DNA of 64,000 bases from Linanthus parryae (GCA_023055425.1 JALGPY010000004.1:63139718-63203717), one strand, 5' to 3'; positions 50,215 to 62,440 are shown, counted from the stretch's first letter. The notes: generated by a model from the sequence alone, not told the origin. Numbers and translations: made by a program.

Positions 50215-51665
50215 AAATTAAATAAAGATTTATACTAACTAAATACAAATAGTAAATACATATGTATATACACATAATACAGTTTAGTAGTTATGACAAC
50301 AAGCAACCCTAATTACAAAGTAATAACTTTCAAACATGTGACACCATGCCCTCAACTTTTCAGATTGCACAAGAATACCCCCTTTTAACAAAATTATATT
50401 CACTTATACCATCTTCTTCTTCCTCTCGATGCTCCCGACAAATCAAACACACAAACCCAAATTGAAGTGAAAAGACATGATTTACATGAAGCAAAATTGA
50501 TTAGGATGGAGTTGATAGTGTACCCAAACGAGAAACGAGTCGAATCGGGTTAGAGGATCTCCGTGTCGAAATTCGCCGGAGCTTTGGTCGGCAATGGAAG
50601 CGTTAGGGTTCTGGGTTTTTGTCGCCGGATTACTCCGGTGGGCTAGGCTTCGTCGTCGTGCAATCAGAGAGGCAGAGAGAGGTGGAGGAAGAGGTCGGGA
50701 AGAAGCAGCCGGTGGCGGCGTCGGGGCTCTTTCTCCGGCGTCGGCGTCGGGGCTCTGTCTCCGGCGTCGGCGTTGGGGCTCTGTCTCCGGCGTCGGCTGC
50801 TGCTGCTTCTGGTTTGTTGTCGAGGGAGAGAGAGGGGGGGTTGGAGGTGGTGGCTCACAGTGGCGGTGAATGTTATTGGAGTGGTCTGTTTTTGATGGGT
50901 TTGTTCTCGGCAAAAACATAGTGAGAAAGAGATGGAGGAGGTTGTAGCTGGGTTGTTGGAGGCTTCGGTGGTTGTTGATGTGGCAGTGTTGGTGGCAGTG
51001 GTTATGGTGGTTCGGGTGGTATTGCTCGGTGGTTGTGGTGGCATTTTTGGTGGGTCTTTCGTCGGCAAAACAGAGGGTAAGAGAGTGAGATTGAGAGATA
51101 GGTGGCTGGGTTGGTTGTTGTTCTGGGTTCGGTAAACCAGAGAAGGGAGAGAGGGTGATGGAGATGAGAGGTGGATGATGGTGGTGGTATTCGGTGGAGG
51201 TTGAAGAAGGTGGGTTTATGACGGGAGTGAGAGCAGAGGTTGATGGAGGGGGATGATGGTGATGTGAGGAAGAGGTAGCTGCTAGGTAGCTGGTGAAGAA
51301 GCCACGCCAAGAGTGGTTGTGGCAGAGAGGAGGTACGGAGGAAAGGGTGGGCTGGTCGGTGGCTGTTGCAGAACACAGCAGAAGGAAGAAAAAGAAAAAA
51401 AAGAGAGAAAAAAAAAGATGTGATGGGAGAGAGAAAATGATTCGGTGTGGCCGGGTCACGAAACTACGCGGTGGTTCGATACGCGAAAAGTGACTAAAAA
51501 TGTAACGAATAATTAAAACGCGAAGTAATTTTTAGACGTGATGAATACGTTGAAGCGTGACGAAAATTAATACGAGACAAATAAATTATATGAAAATAAA
51601 TAGTCTTAGACTGAAAGATTAAACGTTGACTGATAATGTAAGTTTGTCTGAAACAGTGAAATTCA
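50215..51665 (-). repeat. Family-A Gypsy LTR, inner part with GC-rich copy 2
   Basis: Continues the right inverted arm inward. It contains the GC-rich leader-like block (50580-51300; copy 2 at 50697-51217) and, toward 51480-51665, AT-rich sequence with CGTGACGAAAATTAATACG. The 325-codon minus frame (50482-51459) is Pro/His/Ser low complexity and is not called. No primer site is visible near 50215, so the LTR 3' end seems lost. Confidence 0.6.
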
Positions 51666-51709
51666 ACTGATAAAATAAACTTTTGACTGACAAGGTAAAT
51701 TTGGACTGT

Positions 51710-51775
<66 letters not shown>

Positions 51776-52159
51776 TGGCTGATAAACGAAATTCGACTGA
51801 CTATAAAATAGGTTTGACTAATAAAACAAGATTTCAATATAAAGCAAAAGTTCGACTGACGAACGCATTCTGACTAACAAAACGGAGTTCGACTAGAAAA
51901 CGAAAGTTGACTGACAACTGTTAAAAATAATTTGACTAATGTTTTTAATAAAAGTTCAAATATTAATTTTGAGAAAAACTCTTCAACGTTTTATTTTAAT
52001 AAACATTTACTACACTATTAATTTAAAATTTATAGTTAACTTATTATTTAAAACGAAACGATATTATTAAATAACATTATAGGAATATACAAATTTAACA
52101 AGATAGTTATAATCGCAGAGTTTATCACTACAACATAAATCACACGCAATATATGCAGC
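51666..52159 (-). repeat. Family-A LTR, right arm of the inverted repeat (inner part)
   Basis: Reverse complement of 32100-32598 plus 41568-41602 plus 49657-49680, including the (AAT)n tract. Its last five bases (GCAGC, 52155-52159) are the target duplication of Copia element D. It continues at 60195-60312. Confidence 0.85.
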
Positions 52160-53583
52160 TGTAGGGTTTTGATTCATGGATGCGCAACGGAAACAATAAT
52201 TAACCATGCAAAACCCTCCAAGGATCACAAGTCAAGAGACATAACGATGGTAAAGGAAGAAATCAATAACACACCTTAGGGTTCTCCTTTGATGACTTCA
52301 AACGCGAATTGTGTCACGTTCTCTATAGTTGATCCACGCCTAGAGTTGATTTCTAGATTTCCCACTCCTTGGTGCTAGCCCGGAAAGAGGAAGAGGAAGA
52401 AGAATCACGCAAAACGAGGCGAACCAAAGGAGGTTTCGGCCTCCTTTGGGGCCGACGGGGACGGGCGACGGGCTAGGGGAGCGGCGGCTCCTCTAGCTTG
52501 CTTGCTCTCTCTCCTTTTGTTCTCTCCCACTCAAGTTATGATCAATTATGAGCATAAGTGTGGGAAGAAAGGAAGGAAGGTCCTTTATATAGTCCAACAA
52601 CTCCTTGCCAACTACCTAAAGGACTTATTCTAGTCCTACTAGAATTCAATTTAGTCCCTTCCTTGCAAATTAGTCCCTACTAAGTTTGCAAGGTTTTGCA
52701 AAGTGACCCTTCTAATTAATTAATCCAATTAATTAATTCCCAAATCTAGTTCAACTCTATCTAGCGTGATACCCCATAGGTTCTATCTAGTTGGTAGCAA
52801 CTATTTGCTAATATGGAGCGGTTTCTAGCAAAACATCTATTCTAGCCAACTAATGGAATAGTCATCTTGACAACCTTTGTATAAGTAATTTTCTCATCCC
52901 TTTGTCTCTATATCCGGATTGGACACGAGACATACAAGTCACACTCGTATATCCAATCCACAGTTTCTCGGTCCATGGGAATAGCCTTATTCGTGCAAAT
53001 AACATCAATATCCCATATTGATTTATTTGAGTCTGGCCAGACATTCTATAAGCACTATCCCTCGAGTGGCCTAGGATATTTTCTCCCGTTATGTGGGAGG
53101 GACAAATTCTATCTACATCCACTACGATCTCTAAGCTTGCTTCTTATTGTATCCAGTACACGCCTTTATATCTACCCAGTTACGGTGTAGCGTTTAACGC
53201 TACCAAAATCACAATAATCCACAACCAGAATATCTAGTGACTTCAAGTCTAAGGATGACAATACCATTGCACCGCGAGAAGCGCTTGTGACTCAACATAA
53301 CGTGTATGTAGCCTTCTCGGAGATGGGTCAATCCAGTGCGACATTACCCTTAATGCACACCTATGTGTTGGATCATGATGTCTCCATATCAATCCAACCC
53401 ATACTAGTCTATAGATGATTGTCCCATTAATCATTATACTTGACTAGGGATATTTAAGATAAACAACACGATTGTAAATCTAAGGACTTCATTATATTAA
53501 ATATCCAATAATTAATAAATGAATTTCTAGCAACAAACAAATTCATACTAAACTAGATTGCCTCTAGTGCATCTATTCCAACA
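52160..53583 (-). repeat. 3' LTR of Copia element D
   Basis: On the minus strand it runs TGTTGGAATAG...CCCTACA. A TATATAAA core lies near 52583-52592 (minus). Same family as the LTRs at 28353 and 29797. Confidence 0.92.
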
Positions 53584-53597
53584 GTCTCCCACTAGCA

Positions 53598-54404
53598 CTA
53601 GAGCCAATCTGGGACATCTCGTATGCCTATACTCCTAGTGTGCCCTTCATGCTTCCACTGCGTGAGCGGCTTTGTAAGCGGGTCTGACAGATTATCATCT
53701 GTAGGAATCTTGCATATCCGAACGTCTCCTCTATCGATAATATCTCGAATCAGATGAAACTTCCTGAGCATGTGCTTGGATTTCTTGTGCGACATGGGTT
53801 CCTTTGATTGCGCGATCGCCCCAGTGTTGTCACAGTACAACTCAACTGGATCTGCAATGCTAGGAACCACACCAAGTTCAGAAACAAACTTTCTAATCCA
53901 AACAGCTTCCTTTGCTGCGCCATTTGCAGCAATGTACTCAGCCTCTGTTGTAGAATCAGCCACCGTCTCTTGCTTGGAACTCTTCCAGCTCACCGCTGCT
54001 CCATTCAGGCAAAACACATATCCCGACTGTGATCTAAAGTCATCTCTGTCGGTTTGGAAGCTTGCATCAGTGTAACCCCTTACACGCAACTCTTCCTCAC
54101 CGCCAAATATCAAGAAAGCATCCTTAGTTCTTCTCAAGTACTTTAGGATGTTCTTGACTGCAATCCAGTGACTCTCACCTGGATTGGATTGGTATCTGCT
54201 TGTCATACTCAAGGCATATGACACATCTGGTCTAGTACATAACATAGCGTACATGATAGATCCTATGGCCGAGGCATAGGGAATTCTACTCATGCGTTCC
54301 TTCTTAATCTCATTAAAAGGACAACCACTCTTCGAAAGAGTGATTCCAAGTGACATGGGCAAGATTCCCTTCTTGGAATCTTGCATGTTGAACCGTTTCA
54401 ACAC
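53598..54404 (-). pseudogene. Copia D RNase H domain
   Basis: It starts inside the RT thumb/connection (TYIDKVLKRFNM, then TRPDVSYALSMTSRYQ). RNase H follows with GYTDASFQTDRDDFRSQSGY (Asp), TTEAEYIAA (Glu) and LYCDNTGAI (Asp), then KHMLRKFHLIRDII. It ends TRSIGIRDVPDWL, just before the polypurine tract. All catalytic residues are present. Confidence 0.92.
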
Positions 54405-54745
54405 CTTGTCAATATATGTACTTTGTTGGCTTGCTTTGGATCCTCAAAACCCTCCGGCTGTATCATATATACGTCCTCGAGGAGATTCCCATAAAGGAAT
54501 GTTGTTTTGACATCCATCTGCCAAATCTTATAGTCGTAGTATGCTGCAATCGCAAGTAGGATTCGGATGGATTTGGTCATAGCGACTGGTGAAAAGGTTT
54601 CATCATAGTCAATACCATGAATCTGTCTGAATCCTTTAGCCACCGATCGGCCCTTATAGGTAATCACATTACCATCCATGTCGATCTTCTTCTTGAAGAC
54701 CCACTTGCACCCTATGGGCCGCGCCCCTTCGGGTGGTTCCACCAA
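54398..54745 (-). pseudogene. Copia D reverse transcriptase, truncated before the catalytic core
   Basis: Fingers/palm start is intact (GCKWVFKKK, VAKGFRQIHGIDYDETFSPVA, QMDVKTTFLYGNL, VYMIQPEGFEDP). At about 54400-54420 the sequence jumps from DPKQANKV to TYIDKVLKRFNM, removing roughly 170 residues including the YVDD site and shifting the frame. Reverse transcription by this copy is impossible. Confidence 0.92.
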
Positions 54746-54748
54746 AGT

Positions 54749-55747
54749 TCATACTTTGTTGGTATACATGGATTCCATCTCGGATCTCATGGCTTCTAGC
54801 CACTTCTGAGAGTCTGGGCCCTTCATGGCCTCTTCATAGGTACAAGGCTCATCATCTATGAGCATCGTGTCACCTGAATCGGTCACGAGAAGTCCACACC
54901 TCTCGGGTTCCTGGCGCACTCTACTAGATCTACGAAGCTCTTGTGTTACCTGAACAGGCTGCTCCACAACTGCTTGTGGTTCCTGTTCATGTTCCATAAT
55001 CGGTTCAGTGATTTGTGGTTCTTGAACCTATTCAAGTTCCACATTCCTCCCACTTGCTTCTTTAGAGACAAACTCTCTTTCTAGAAACACGTCGTTCCGA
55101 GCAACAAACACTTTGTTCTCGGTTGGATTGTAGAAGTAGTAACCCTTAGTTTCCTTCGGGTACCCCACAAATTTACACTTACCCGATTTCGGCCCTAGCT
55201 TGTCTGATTGTAAACGTTTTACATAGACATCGCAGCCCTTAATCCTCATGAACGATAGTGTGGGACGCCTCCCACTCCATATCTCATGTGTTGTCTTCAT
55301 GACTGATTTAGATGGAACACGGCTAAGGGTGAAAGCTGCGCTTAATAGAGCGTGGCCCCAAAATGATAATGGAAGATCGGTTTGACACATCATAGATCGA
55401 ACCATATCCAATAGGGTTCGATTCCTCCTCTCAGACACGTCATTCCATTGTGGCGTTCCGGGTGGAGTGAGTTGGGACACGATCCCACACTCTCTAAGAT
55501 AGTCGTCAAACTCTTGGGTTAAGTATTCTCCTCCACGATCCGATCGTAGAGCCTTGATACTTTTTCCAAGTTGCTTCTCTACTTCATTCTTGAATTCTTT
55601 GAACACTTCAAAGGATTCGGATTTTTCCCTCATAAGGTACACAAATCCATATCTACTGTAATCATCAGTAAATGTAATGAAGTAGACATAACCACCCCTG
55701 GCAGGCGTGGCAAATGGCCCACACACATCAGTATGTATGAGCGCCAA
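54749..55747 (-). pseudogene. Copia D integrase
   Basis: Core motifs are LIHTDVCGPF (Asp), ALRSDRGGEY (Asp) and WNDVSERRNRTLLDMVRSMM (Glu; WNG is usual, here WND). The C-terminal part has CKFVGYPKETKGYYFYNP and the linker RRSSRVRQEPER. In-frame stops lie near 55747, 55027 and 54748. Confidence 0.9.
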
Positions 55748-56164
55748 TTACTCACCAGTCCTCTCACCTTTCTTATTGAAAGGGGACTTTGTCATTTTTC
55801 CCAATAAACAAGCCTCACATGTCTCATATGATTCAAAATCAAATGAGTCTAGTAGTCCATCCTTATGGAGTCTAGATACACGTTTCTCGTTTATGTGGCC
55901 TAAACGACAGCGCCATAAATAAGCAGGATTTAAATCGTTTATTTTAATCCGCTTGGTATTAATGTTGTAGACAGGATTGCTTAGATCAAGGACATACAGT
56001 CCATTAAATAATTGCGCACTAAAATAGTGAATATTATTCAAATAAAAGGAACAACAATTGTTCTTTATTGAAATAATAAAACCATCCTTTTCCAAACAAG
56101 AAATAGAAATAATGTTTCTGCTCATAGCAGGCACAAAATAGCAATTATTTAATTCTAAAACTAA
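55748..56164 (-). pseudogene. Copia D pre-integrase (GAG_pre-integrs) domain
   Basis: LWRCRLGHINEKRVSRLHKDGLL and CEACLLGKMTKSPF form the H-x-H / C-x-x-C zinc module before integrase. Stops at about 56163 and 55747 bound it. Confidence 0.88.
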
Positions 56165-57220
56165 TCATGAAGGCAGAGATAGTTCGCACACGCCTATGGC
56201 CAACGCAGCAACTTTTGCTCCATTCCCAACGCGCAGATCTACCTCCCCTTTAGCCAATCTTTTACTTCTCTTTAGATCCTGCACATTTCGACAAATGTGA
56301 GATCCACATCCAGTATCTAATACCCATGATGTAGAGACAGTTAAATTGACATCTATAACAAAAATACCTGGTGGTGGTGGAATCACTATTCCAAGCCTCT
56401 TGTCCTCCAGATATTTTGGGCAGTTCCTCCTCCAGTGTCCAGGCTGACTGCAGTAGTGACACTCACCTTTAGTCACACCTTTGGCAATGCCACCAACAGG
56501 CTTAAAGGAAGGTTCCTTAGACTTGGCAACTGACTTGCCTTTTCCCTTGGAGGATGAGGCAAACCTTTTGCCCTTTCCTTTCTGCACCATCATAATGGCC
56601 TTGCCCTTACCCTTGTTGATGCTCTGTTCAGCTGTCCTGAACATATTGAGTAAATCTGGCAGTGGTTTCACGATCTCGTTCATGTTATAGTTCATGATGA
56701 ACTGTCCATAACTCTCGGGCAACGATTGTAACACGAGATCGGTTGCCAACTCTTGGCCGACCGGGAACCCTAGCCGGGCGAGATTCTCCAAGTACCCGAT
56801 CATACGGAGTACATGGGGTCCCACCGGGTTCCCTTCTGCCAGATGACACTTGAACAGTGCCTTAGAGACCTCATACCTCTCTACCCTTGCCTGCTCTTGG
56901 AAGAGCTGCTTCAGATGCTCGATCATATCGACAGCATTCATGTTTTCGTGTTGCTTCTAAAGCTCAGAAGTCATGGTGCATAGCATTAGGCAGGCCGCAT
57001 CATTAGCGTCATCGACACGCTTTTGATACGCCTTTAGGGCAGCAGGTGTTTGGTTCTCTGGACCTTCTGGAACATGCTCCTCTATTGCGTACAGTTTCTT
57101 CTCTTGCTTGAGAACAATTCTCAAGTTTCTGTACCAATCAAGAAAGTTGGTTCCAGAGAGCTTTTCCTTCTCAAGGACATATCGTAGGGAATGTTGTGAA
57201 CTCGATGAGTTGTATGCCAT
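56165..57220 (-). pseudogene. Copia D gag, zinc knuckle and protease start
   Basis: Start at MAYNSSSSQHS (57220). UBN2-type gag follows with SGTNFLDWYRNLRIVL and, after a TAG near 56955, FQEQARVERYEVSKALF, QELATDLVLQSLP and a knuckle CHYCSQPGHWRRNC. The protease motif is SWVLDTGCGSHI (D-T-G present). A TGA ends this segment near 56163. Confidence 0.92.
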
Positions 57221-57283
57221 TTGGAATTCTACAAAAGGAAAATACGCAAGTTTTAGTATTTGTGAATTTTTGACTATATTCAA

Positions 57284-58771
57284 TAATGGCTAGTTTATCA
57301 AATATAGCTCCCACTATTTTTCTACGGATTAATAACCCTCAAGATATTAATGCGGAAAATATCCTTATATTTTCTAGTGGGCCAAGATCCATGTTTCATC
57401 TCCTTATGAGCTTGCTTTGGCAAGTAACCCATAATTTGACTACTTTAGGTAGGAACAATTCCAATTGCATCCCTCATGCAACTCTTGGTTCAATTGGGCA
57501 AATAACTCCTTATTTATCCATCCATATGGATAATCCCAATTGATTGCCTCTAGGTTTCTTAATCATATTAATAGCCTAGTTGTGCTCAACCTCTTATTTA
57601 AACAGTTGCACATTACTAGCTTGTGCCATCGCATTCCATCATTATGAACCAAGTCGCCATGCTTTGGCACGCAGGAACTTGATAAATAATGATGATAGTG
57701 AGTGTTTAAATAACGAGAAGGCAAGAACACAATATTTAAATTATGAGGGATTTTAAATTCAATTTTAATTGTTTTGTTGATGAAAATCAACTAATCTATC
57801 TATTTGAGTTTGGGCACAACTCCAAATAATTGATCCGGGTTGTCTAATTATCTTATTATCCTAATTGCATGCATCATCCATACACCAACCACAAAATAAT
57901 AAGACAATAAAGTAAACAACCACAAGCATAAATAAACGTGATGTGGATATGGCCTTTTCTAGACTAAGATAATTCCAAGCCAATGGAATTATCTGTGAAC
58001 CCTAAAAGCAAACACATCTCCACGTGGCTTTGGGATCCTTTTCTTCAATCTTGGCTAACAATCTACTTTATCTAGCACTAGCTAACTTCTATACTAAATA
58101 ATATAAATCTCACAAGTTGAAAAAAAATGGCACGCAGGCCATAAAACCCTAATTAATTATTACAATTAATTGATCAGCTCGCAGGCCGTAAGCCAAAACA
58201 CAAAATAAACATCCACATCAAACCACATCCTAAGGCCATATCCAATCACCATGCGATTTGCACATAAACAGTTAAAATCCAATGTTAACGCGCTTGGTCA
58301 ATTTTAATTGATTTTAGGATTTCTAGGGTTAAAACGGTCCATGGGCCCAACAATCAAATTGCCCGGGCCCAAACCCACGCGGCTAGGCCGCGGGCTAGGG
58401 ATGCCCGGCCCCTAGGGCGGCCAAGACTTGGGCGGAAAGCAAGAGGGGCGGTCCCTCTAGGGGGGCCGAACCTCTATAGGGAGTTGTTTCCGAAACAACT
58501 ACCTTGCCTGGTGCCCAAGTTTGGTTGTTTCCTTGTTTTGGAAGAACTCCTTCTTCCCCAAGGATGCCCAAACCCTAGATCTAAGATCCTAAAATTTCTC
58601 AAACTCACTAATTCATGCATTCAATTCAAAAATTAGATCTTGTTATGATATATTATTGACAAATTTCATCCCATGCTTGATTTGTCTTGTTTTACGCGAT
58701 AAACAATCAATCTAAGGTGTAAAACTATCAAAATGTAACACATAAACCAGGTTTATGCTCTACGACCTGTG
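57284..58771 (-). other. Long untranslated leader of Copia D
   Basis: About 1.5 kb between the primer site and gag. It is AT-rich apart from a GGGCCC/CGCGG-rich patch at 58340-58470. No supported gene; small frames in it look fortuitous. It would include packaging signals. Confidence 0.7.
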
Positions 58772-58783
58772 GCTCTGATACCA
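58772..58783 (-). other. Primer binding site (tRNA-iMet) of Copia D
   Basis: TGGTATCAGAGC on the minus strand directly after the 5' LTR. Confidence 0.92.
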
Positions 58784-58784
58784 C

Positions 58785-60194
58785 TTTAGGGTTTTGATTC
58801 ATGGATGCGCAACGGAAACAATAATTAACCATGAAAAACCCTACAAGGATCACAAGTCAAGAGACATAACGATGGTAAAGGAAGAAATCAATAACACACC
58901 TTAGGGTTCTCCATCGATGACTTTAAACGCGAATTGTGTCACGTTCTCTATAGTTGATCCACGCCTAGAGTTTATTTCTAGATCTCCCACTCCTTGGTGC
59001 TAGCCCGGAAAGAGAAAGAGCAAGAATAATCACGCAAAACGAGAAGAACCAAAGGAGGTTTCGGCCTCCTTTGGGGCCGACGGGGACGGGCGGCGGCTCC
59101 TCTAGCTTGCTTTCTCTCTCTCCTTTTGTTCTCTCCCACTCAAGTTATGATAAATTATGAGCATAAGTGTGGGAAGAAAGGAAGGAAGGTCCTTTATATA
59201 GTCCAACAACTCCTTGCCAACTACCTAAAGGACTTATTCTAGTCCTACTAGAATTCAATCTAGCCCCTTCCTTGCAAATTAGTCCCTACTAAGTTTGCAA
59301 GGTTTTGCAAAGTGACCCTTCTAATTAATTAATCCAATTAATTAATTTCCAAATCTAGTTCAACTCTATCTAGCGTGTGACCCCATAGGTTCTATCTAGT
59401 TGGTATAGAAACTATTTGCTAATATGGAGCGGTTTCTAGCAAAACATCTATTCTAGCCAACTAATAGAATAGTCATCTTGACAACCTTTGTACAAGTAAT
59501 TGTCTCATCCCTTTGTCTCTATATCCGGATTGGACACGAGACATACAAGTCACACTCGTATATCAAATCCATAGTTTCTCGATCCATGGGAATAGCCTTA
59601 TTCGTGCAAATAACATCAATATCCCATATTGATTTATTTGAGTCTGGCCAGACATTCTATAAGCATTATCCCTCGAGTGGCCTAGGATATTTTCTACCGT
59701 TATGTGGGAGGGACAAATTCTATCTACGCCCACTACGATCTCTAAGATTTCTTCTTATTGTATCCAGTACACGCCTTTATAACTACCCAGTTACGGTGTA
59801 GCGTTTAACGCTACCAAAATCACAATAATCCACAACTAGAATATCTAGTGACTTCAAGTCTAAGGATGACAATACCATTGCACCGCGAGAAGTGCTTGTG
59901 ACTCAACATAACGTGTATGTAGCCTTCTCAGAGATGGGTCAATCCAGTGAGACATTACCCTTAATGCACACCTATGTGTTGGATCATGATATCTCCATAT
60001 CAATCCAACCCATACTAGTCTATAGATGATTGTCCCATTAATCATTATACTTGACTAGGGATATTTAAGATAAACAACACGATTGTAAATCTAAGGACTT
60101 CATTATATTAAATATCCAATAAATAATAAATGAATTTCTAGCCACAAACAAATTCATAATAAACTAGATTGCCTCTAGGGCATCTATTCCAACA
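58785..60194 (-). repeat. 5' LTR of Copia element D
   Basis: Pairs with 52160-53583. The terminal ACA of the LTR is mutated to AAA at 58785-58787. The TATATAAA core is near 59195. Confidence 0.92.
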
Positions 60195-60312
60195 GCAGCG
60201 TCTTATTACGACTAACACTAATATCAAATAATACAATTCTCACATTTTCGACTAATAAATATAGTGTTTGAAATTACTAAAAAACCGTATAGTAAAATAT
60301 GGGTTTGTTACA
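60195..60312 (-). repeat. Family-A LTR, right arm (outer end)
   Basis: On the minus strand it starts TGTAACAAACCCATATTTTAC at 60312, the inverted counterpart of 32016. It is preceded by a purine-rich AAGGAGGGAAGGA, like a polypurine tract. Confidence 0.85.
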
Positions 60313-60453
60313 TCCTTCCCTCCTTGGACTAAGCTTCGTCCTCGAAGCTTGGACTCGGTGTTAGGTCTTACGGGTCTCTATTTAAGTCACAACTACCAAA
60401 ACGACAATTAGCAAGCAAATGAAATGGAGGGACAAAAACAGGGTCGTTACATC
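60313..60453 (-). repeat. Gypsy LTR start fragment between two polypurine-like tracts
   Basis: The minus strand has CTAAGTGGGGGAAGA then TGTAACGACCCTG at about 60453, and 140 bp later a similar AGCTTCGAGGACGAAG...GGAGGGAAGGA then TGTAACAAACCC. The 3' end of an element seems duplicated in tandem. Confidence 0.6.
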
Positions 60454-60559
60454 TTCCCCCACTTAGGACTGAGATTCGTCCTCGAAGCTCGAAAGAGTTA
60501 CTAAATGTCTCTACGGGTTTATAATATGAAGTGAAATGCACAGTGATAGTGACAAAGAG

Positions 60560-61843
60560 CGTACCTGTCACCACGTTATTTGCCGCTTCTTCCTCTACTT
60601 GGTTCATCATATAGATTTGGCCACCTGGCCTCTGGTTGTTGCCCTGAGCTACATTCCTTCCATTTCCGTTTCCAATGTTGATAGCTCCATTGTTGCCGTT
60701 TCTACCATTGACAGTCACATTCTTGTTATGCGCTCCACTGCCATTGCCATTGTAGTTTCCCTGCTGGTAGGTGTTCCCATTATGGTTATGGTTGTTCCCC
60801 TGATAGTTATGTCCATTCCCTTGATTTTTCCCTCCATTATTTGCAGCTTTCCTTTTGTTTCACTCGTACCTTCTGTGGCCCAAGATGCCGCATTAGTCGC
60901 AGGTTACTTTCCTTCCATCACAAGTAACACCTGGGTGATCTTCGTTGCATCTTTTACAATAAAAGTGGCGAGCAGGCCTCGCCACCTGGTTATGTTGGTT
61001 CTGGCCATGCCCACGGTTCGGGTGGTAATTTCCTTTACCATTGTCAGCTTTGAAATGCTTGTCCGACCCCTGGTTGTTGTTTCTTCCTTGGCCATAGTTG
61101 CCAGTCTCTTGGTCATCCGCCTTCCTCTTTCCTAGCTGTTGTGATAGCTCTTGGTCGACCCTCCAAATGTTTGCAGCTATCCCATAGGCTTCAGACATGG
61201 TGTCGTAGGTCCTCGTAAGCATGGTCCTCTGAAGGGTGAGCCTTAGACCTGCTATGAAGCGGGTGACCATGCGTCCTTCCGTAGGCACTGTGTCTTCTGC
61301 AAACCGTGCTAACTCCACGAACTTGTCATAATAGTCCGTCACGGAGTCGTTGCCCTGCTTCAACGCGATAAATTCATTATACTTCTTTTCCTTGACGTGC
61401 TCTGGATAGAAGTTTGCTCTCATTGCAGCCTTCATTGCTTCCCAGTTAAAGCCTTCTTGAGCTACGAGCCTTGCTCGATTAGCTGTTCACCAGTTGTCGG
61501 CCTTGTCCTTGAAATAGAAAGCCGCCTCATTGACCTTGCGGGCTTCAGGACATTCCATTGCATGGAAGATTTTATTAAAGTCCCTGATCCAGTTTTCGAG
61601 CAGCACTGGATCCTCTTTCCCGTAAAAGTTGCTCGGGTTCCTCTGACCTATCTTCTTAGACCAGTCTGGTTCCCGCTCATTGGCAACAGCGTTGTTTGGA
61701 TTGCCCTGGTTGTTGTTCACAGCCTGAAAAAACTGACCCATCTGAGCGATTAATTGAGTCACCTGTGGGTGCAATTCTTCAACTCCTTCCATTGGGGTAG
61801 ACGTATTGCTTCTGGTGGCGTAGCGGTGTTGCCTATCGTTCAT
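60560..61843 (-). pseudogene. Gypsy gag with three stops and start of protease
   Basis: The start at 61843 (MNDRQHRYATRS) leads to a Retrotrans_gag core: FYGKEDPVLLENWI, ANFYPEHVKEKKYNEF, YYDKFVELARFA and RFIAGLRLTLQR. A first zinc motif reads FYCKRCNEDHPGVTC; the following CGILGHRRYE is broken. Trp is changed to TGA at about 61487, and a TAA and a TGA fall in the zinc region near 60890 and 60860. A Gly/Asn-rich linker follows (60800-60640), then VVTGTLFV, the normal opening of the Gypsy protease, where the deletion starts. Confidence 0.85.
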
Positions 61844-62426
61844 ATTCCCTATACGATTTCTTATCGATTACGCGATTCGGAGTGTATGCAAATAGGTATG
61901 GACATTACGCACAAAAACGGTTCTAACCGTGCAAGAAGACATCATACAAGTACGCACACAATAGCAAATCATATAAGAGACTCGTTGCAATTTGCAGAAC
62001 TTGAGAATATAACACTCACAAATAACGAAGCATATAGCGAAGTGCGATTGAACAATCATAAATTAGCACAAAGCGGGGTAAAACATCCTTAAGTCATGTA
62101 AGAAAGAACACACATACTTGTAGGATATAGTATTTCAAAACCAAGGATGAGGGTGGGCGGGAAATGCCCTAGTCAGCCACTGGTCCTCTAACAAGTAAGG
62201 AGCATTGGGGCTTGAAATTAATAGTAAACAAAGGCATGTAGCATATATCAGGTAGGCATGCGAGCATAAAACAAGAGACATAACACAAATCCGCGGCTTA
62301 TTCAAATTTTACTTTCCGGTTTATCTTGCCCTATTGATTTCAAGTTCAAGTTCAAAATCAGCTTTGCTTATTTTCAGAATTCTTAGTTTTAAGTGTTTTG
62401 TCCCTACAGTCCTACTGGATGTCACT

Positions 62427-62438
62427 GCTCTGATACCA
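62427..62438 (-). other. Primer binding site (tRNA-iMet) of the gag-only Gypsy
   Basis: TGGTATCAGAGC on the minus strand, two bases after the miniature LTR. Confidence 0.85.
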
Positions 62439-62440
62439 AC

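Larger units (their letters stand above)
52160..60194 (-). mobile_element. Copia element D, 8.0 kb, pol-defective
   Basis: LTRs at 52160-53583 (1424 bp) and 58785-60194 (1410 bp) are flanked by perfect GCAGC duplications (52155-52159 and 60195-60199). The primer site is at 58772-58783, and the polypurine tract GTGGGAGAC lies next to 53583. The gag-pol frame (57220 to 53598) has at least five stops and lacks the RT core. LTRs differ by roughly 2-3% on a rough reading, plus a 16-bp indel. Confidence 0.93.
60453..62440 (-). mobile_element. Gag-only Gypsy derivative with pol deleted
   Basis: Order on the minus strand is primer site (62427-62438), gag (61843-60600), the first residues of a protease (VVTGTLFV), then directly the 3' AGCTTCGAGGACGAAT region, polypurine tract and LTR start at 60453. 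RT, RNase H and integrase are absent. No target duplication could be set. Confidence 0.75.

Noticed and set aside
50482..51459. 325-codon Pro/His/Ser-rich minus frame starting with a hydrophobic stretch
   Set aside because: Lies within LTR sequence with a CCACCA-type composition and no recognisable domain. The apparent signal peptide comes from a pyrimidine-rich tract.
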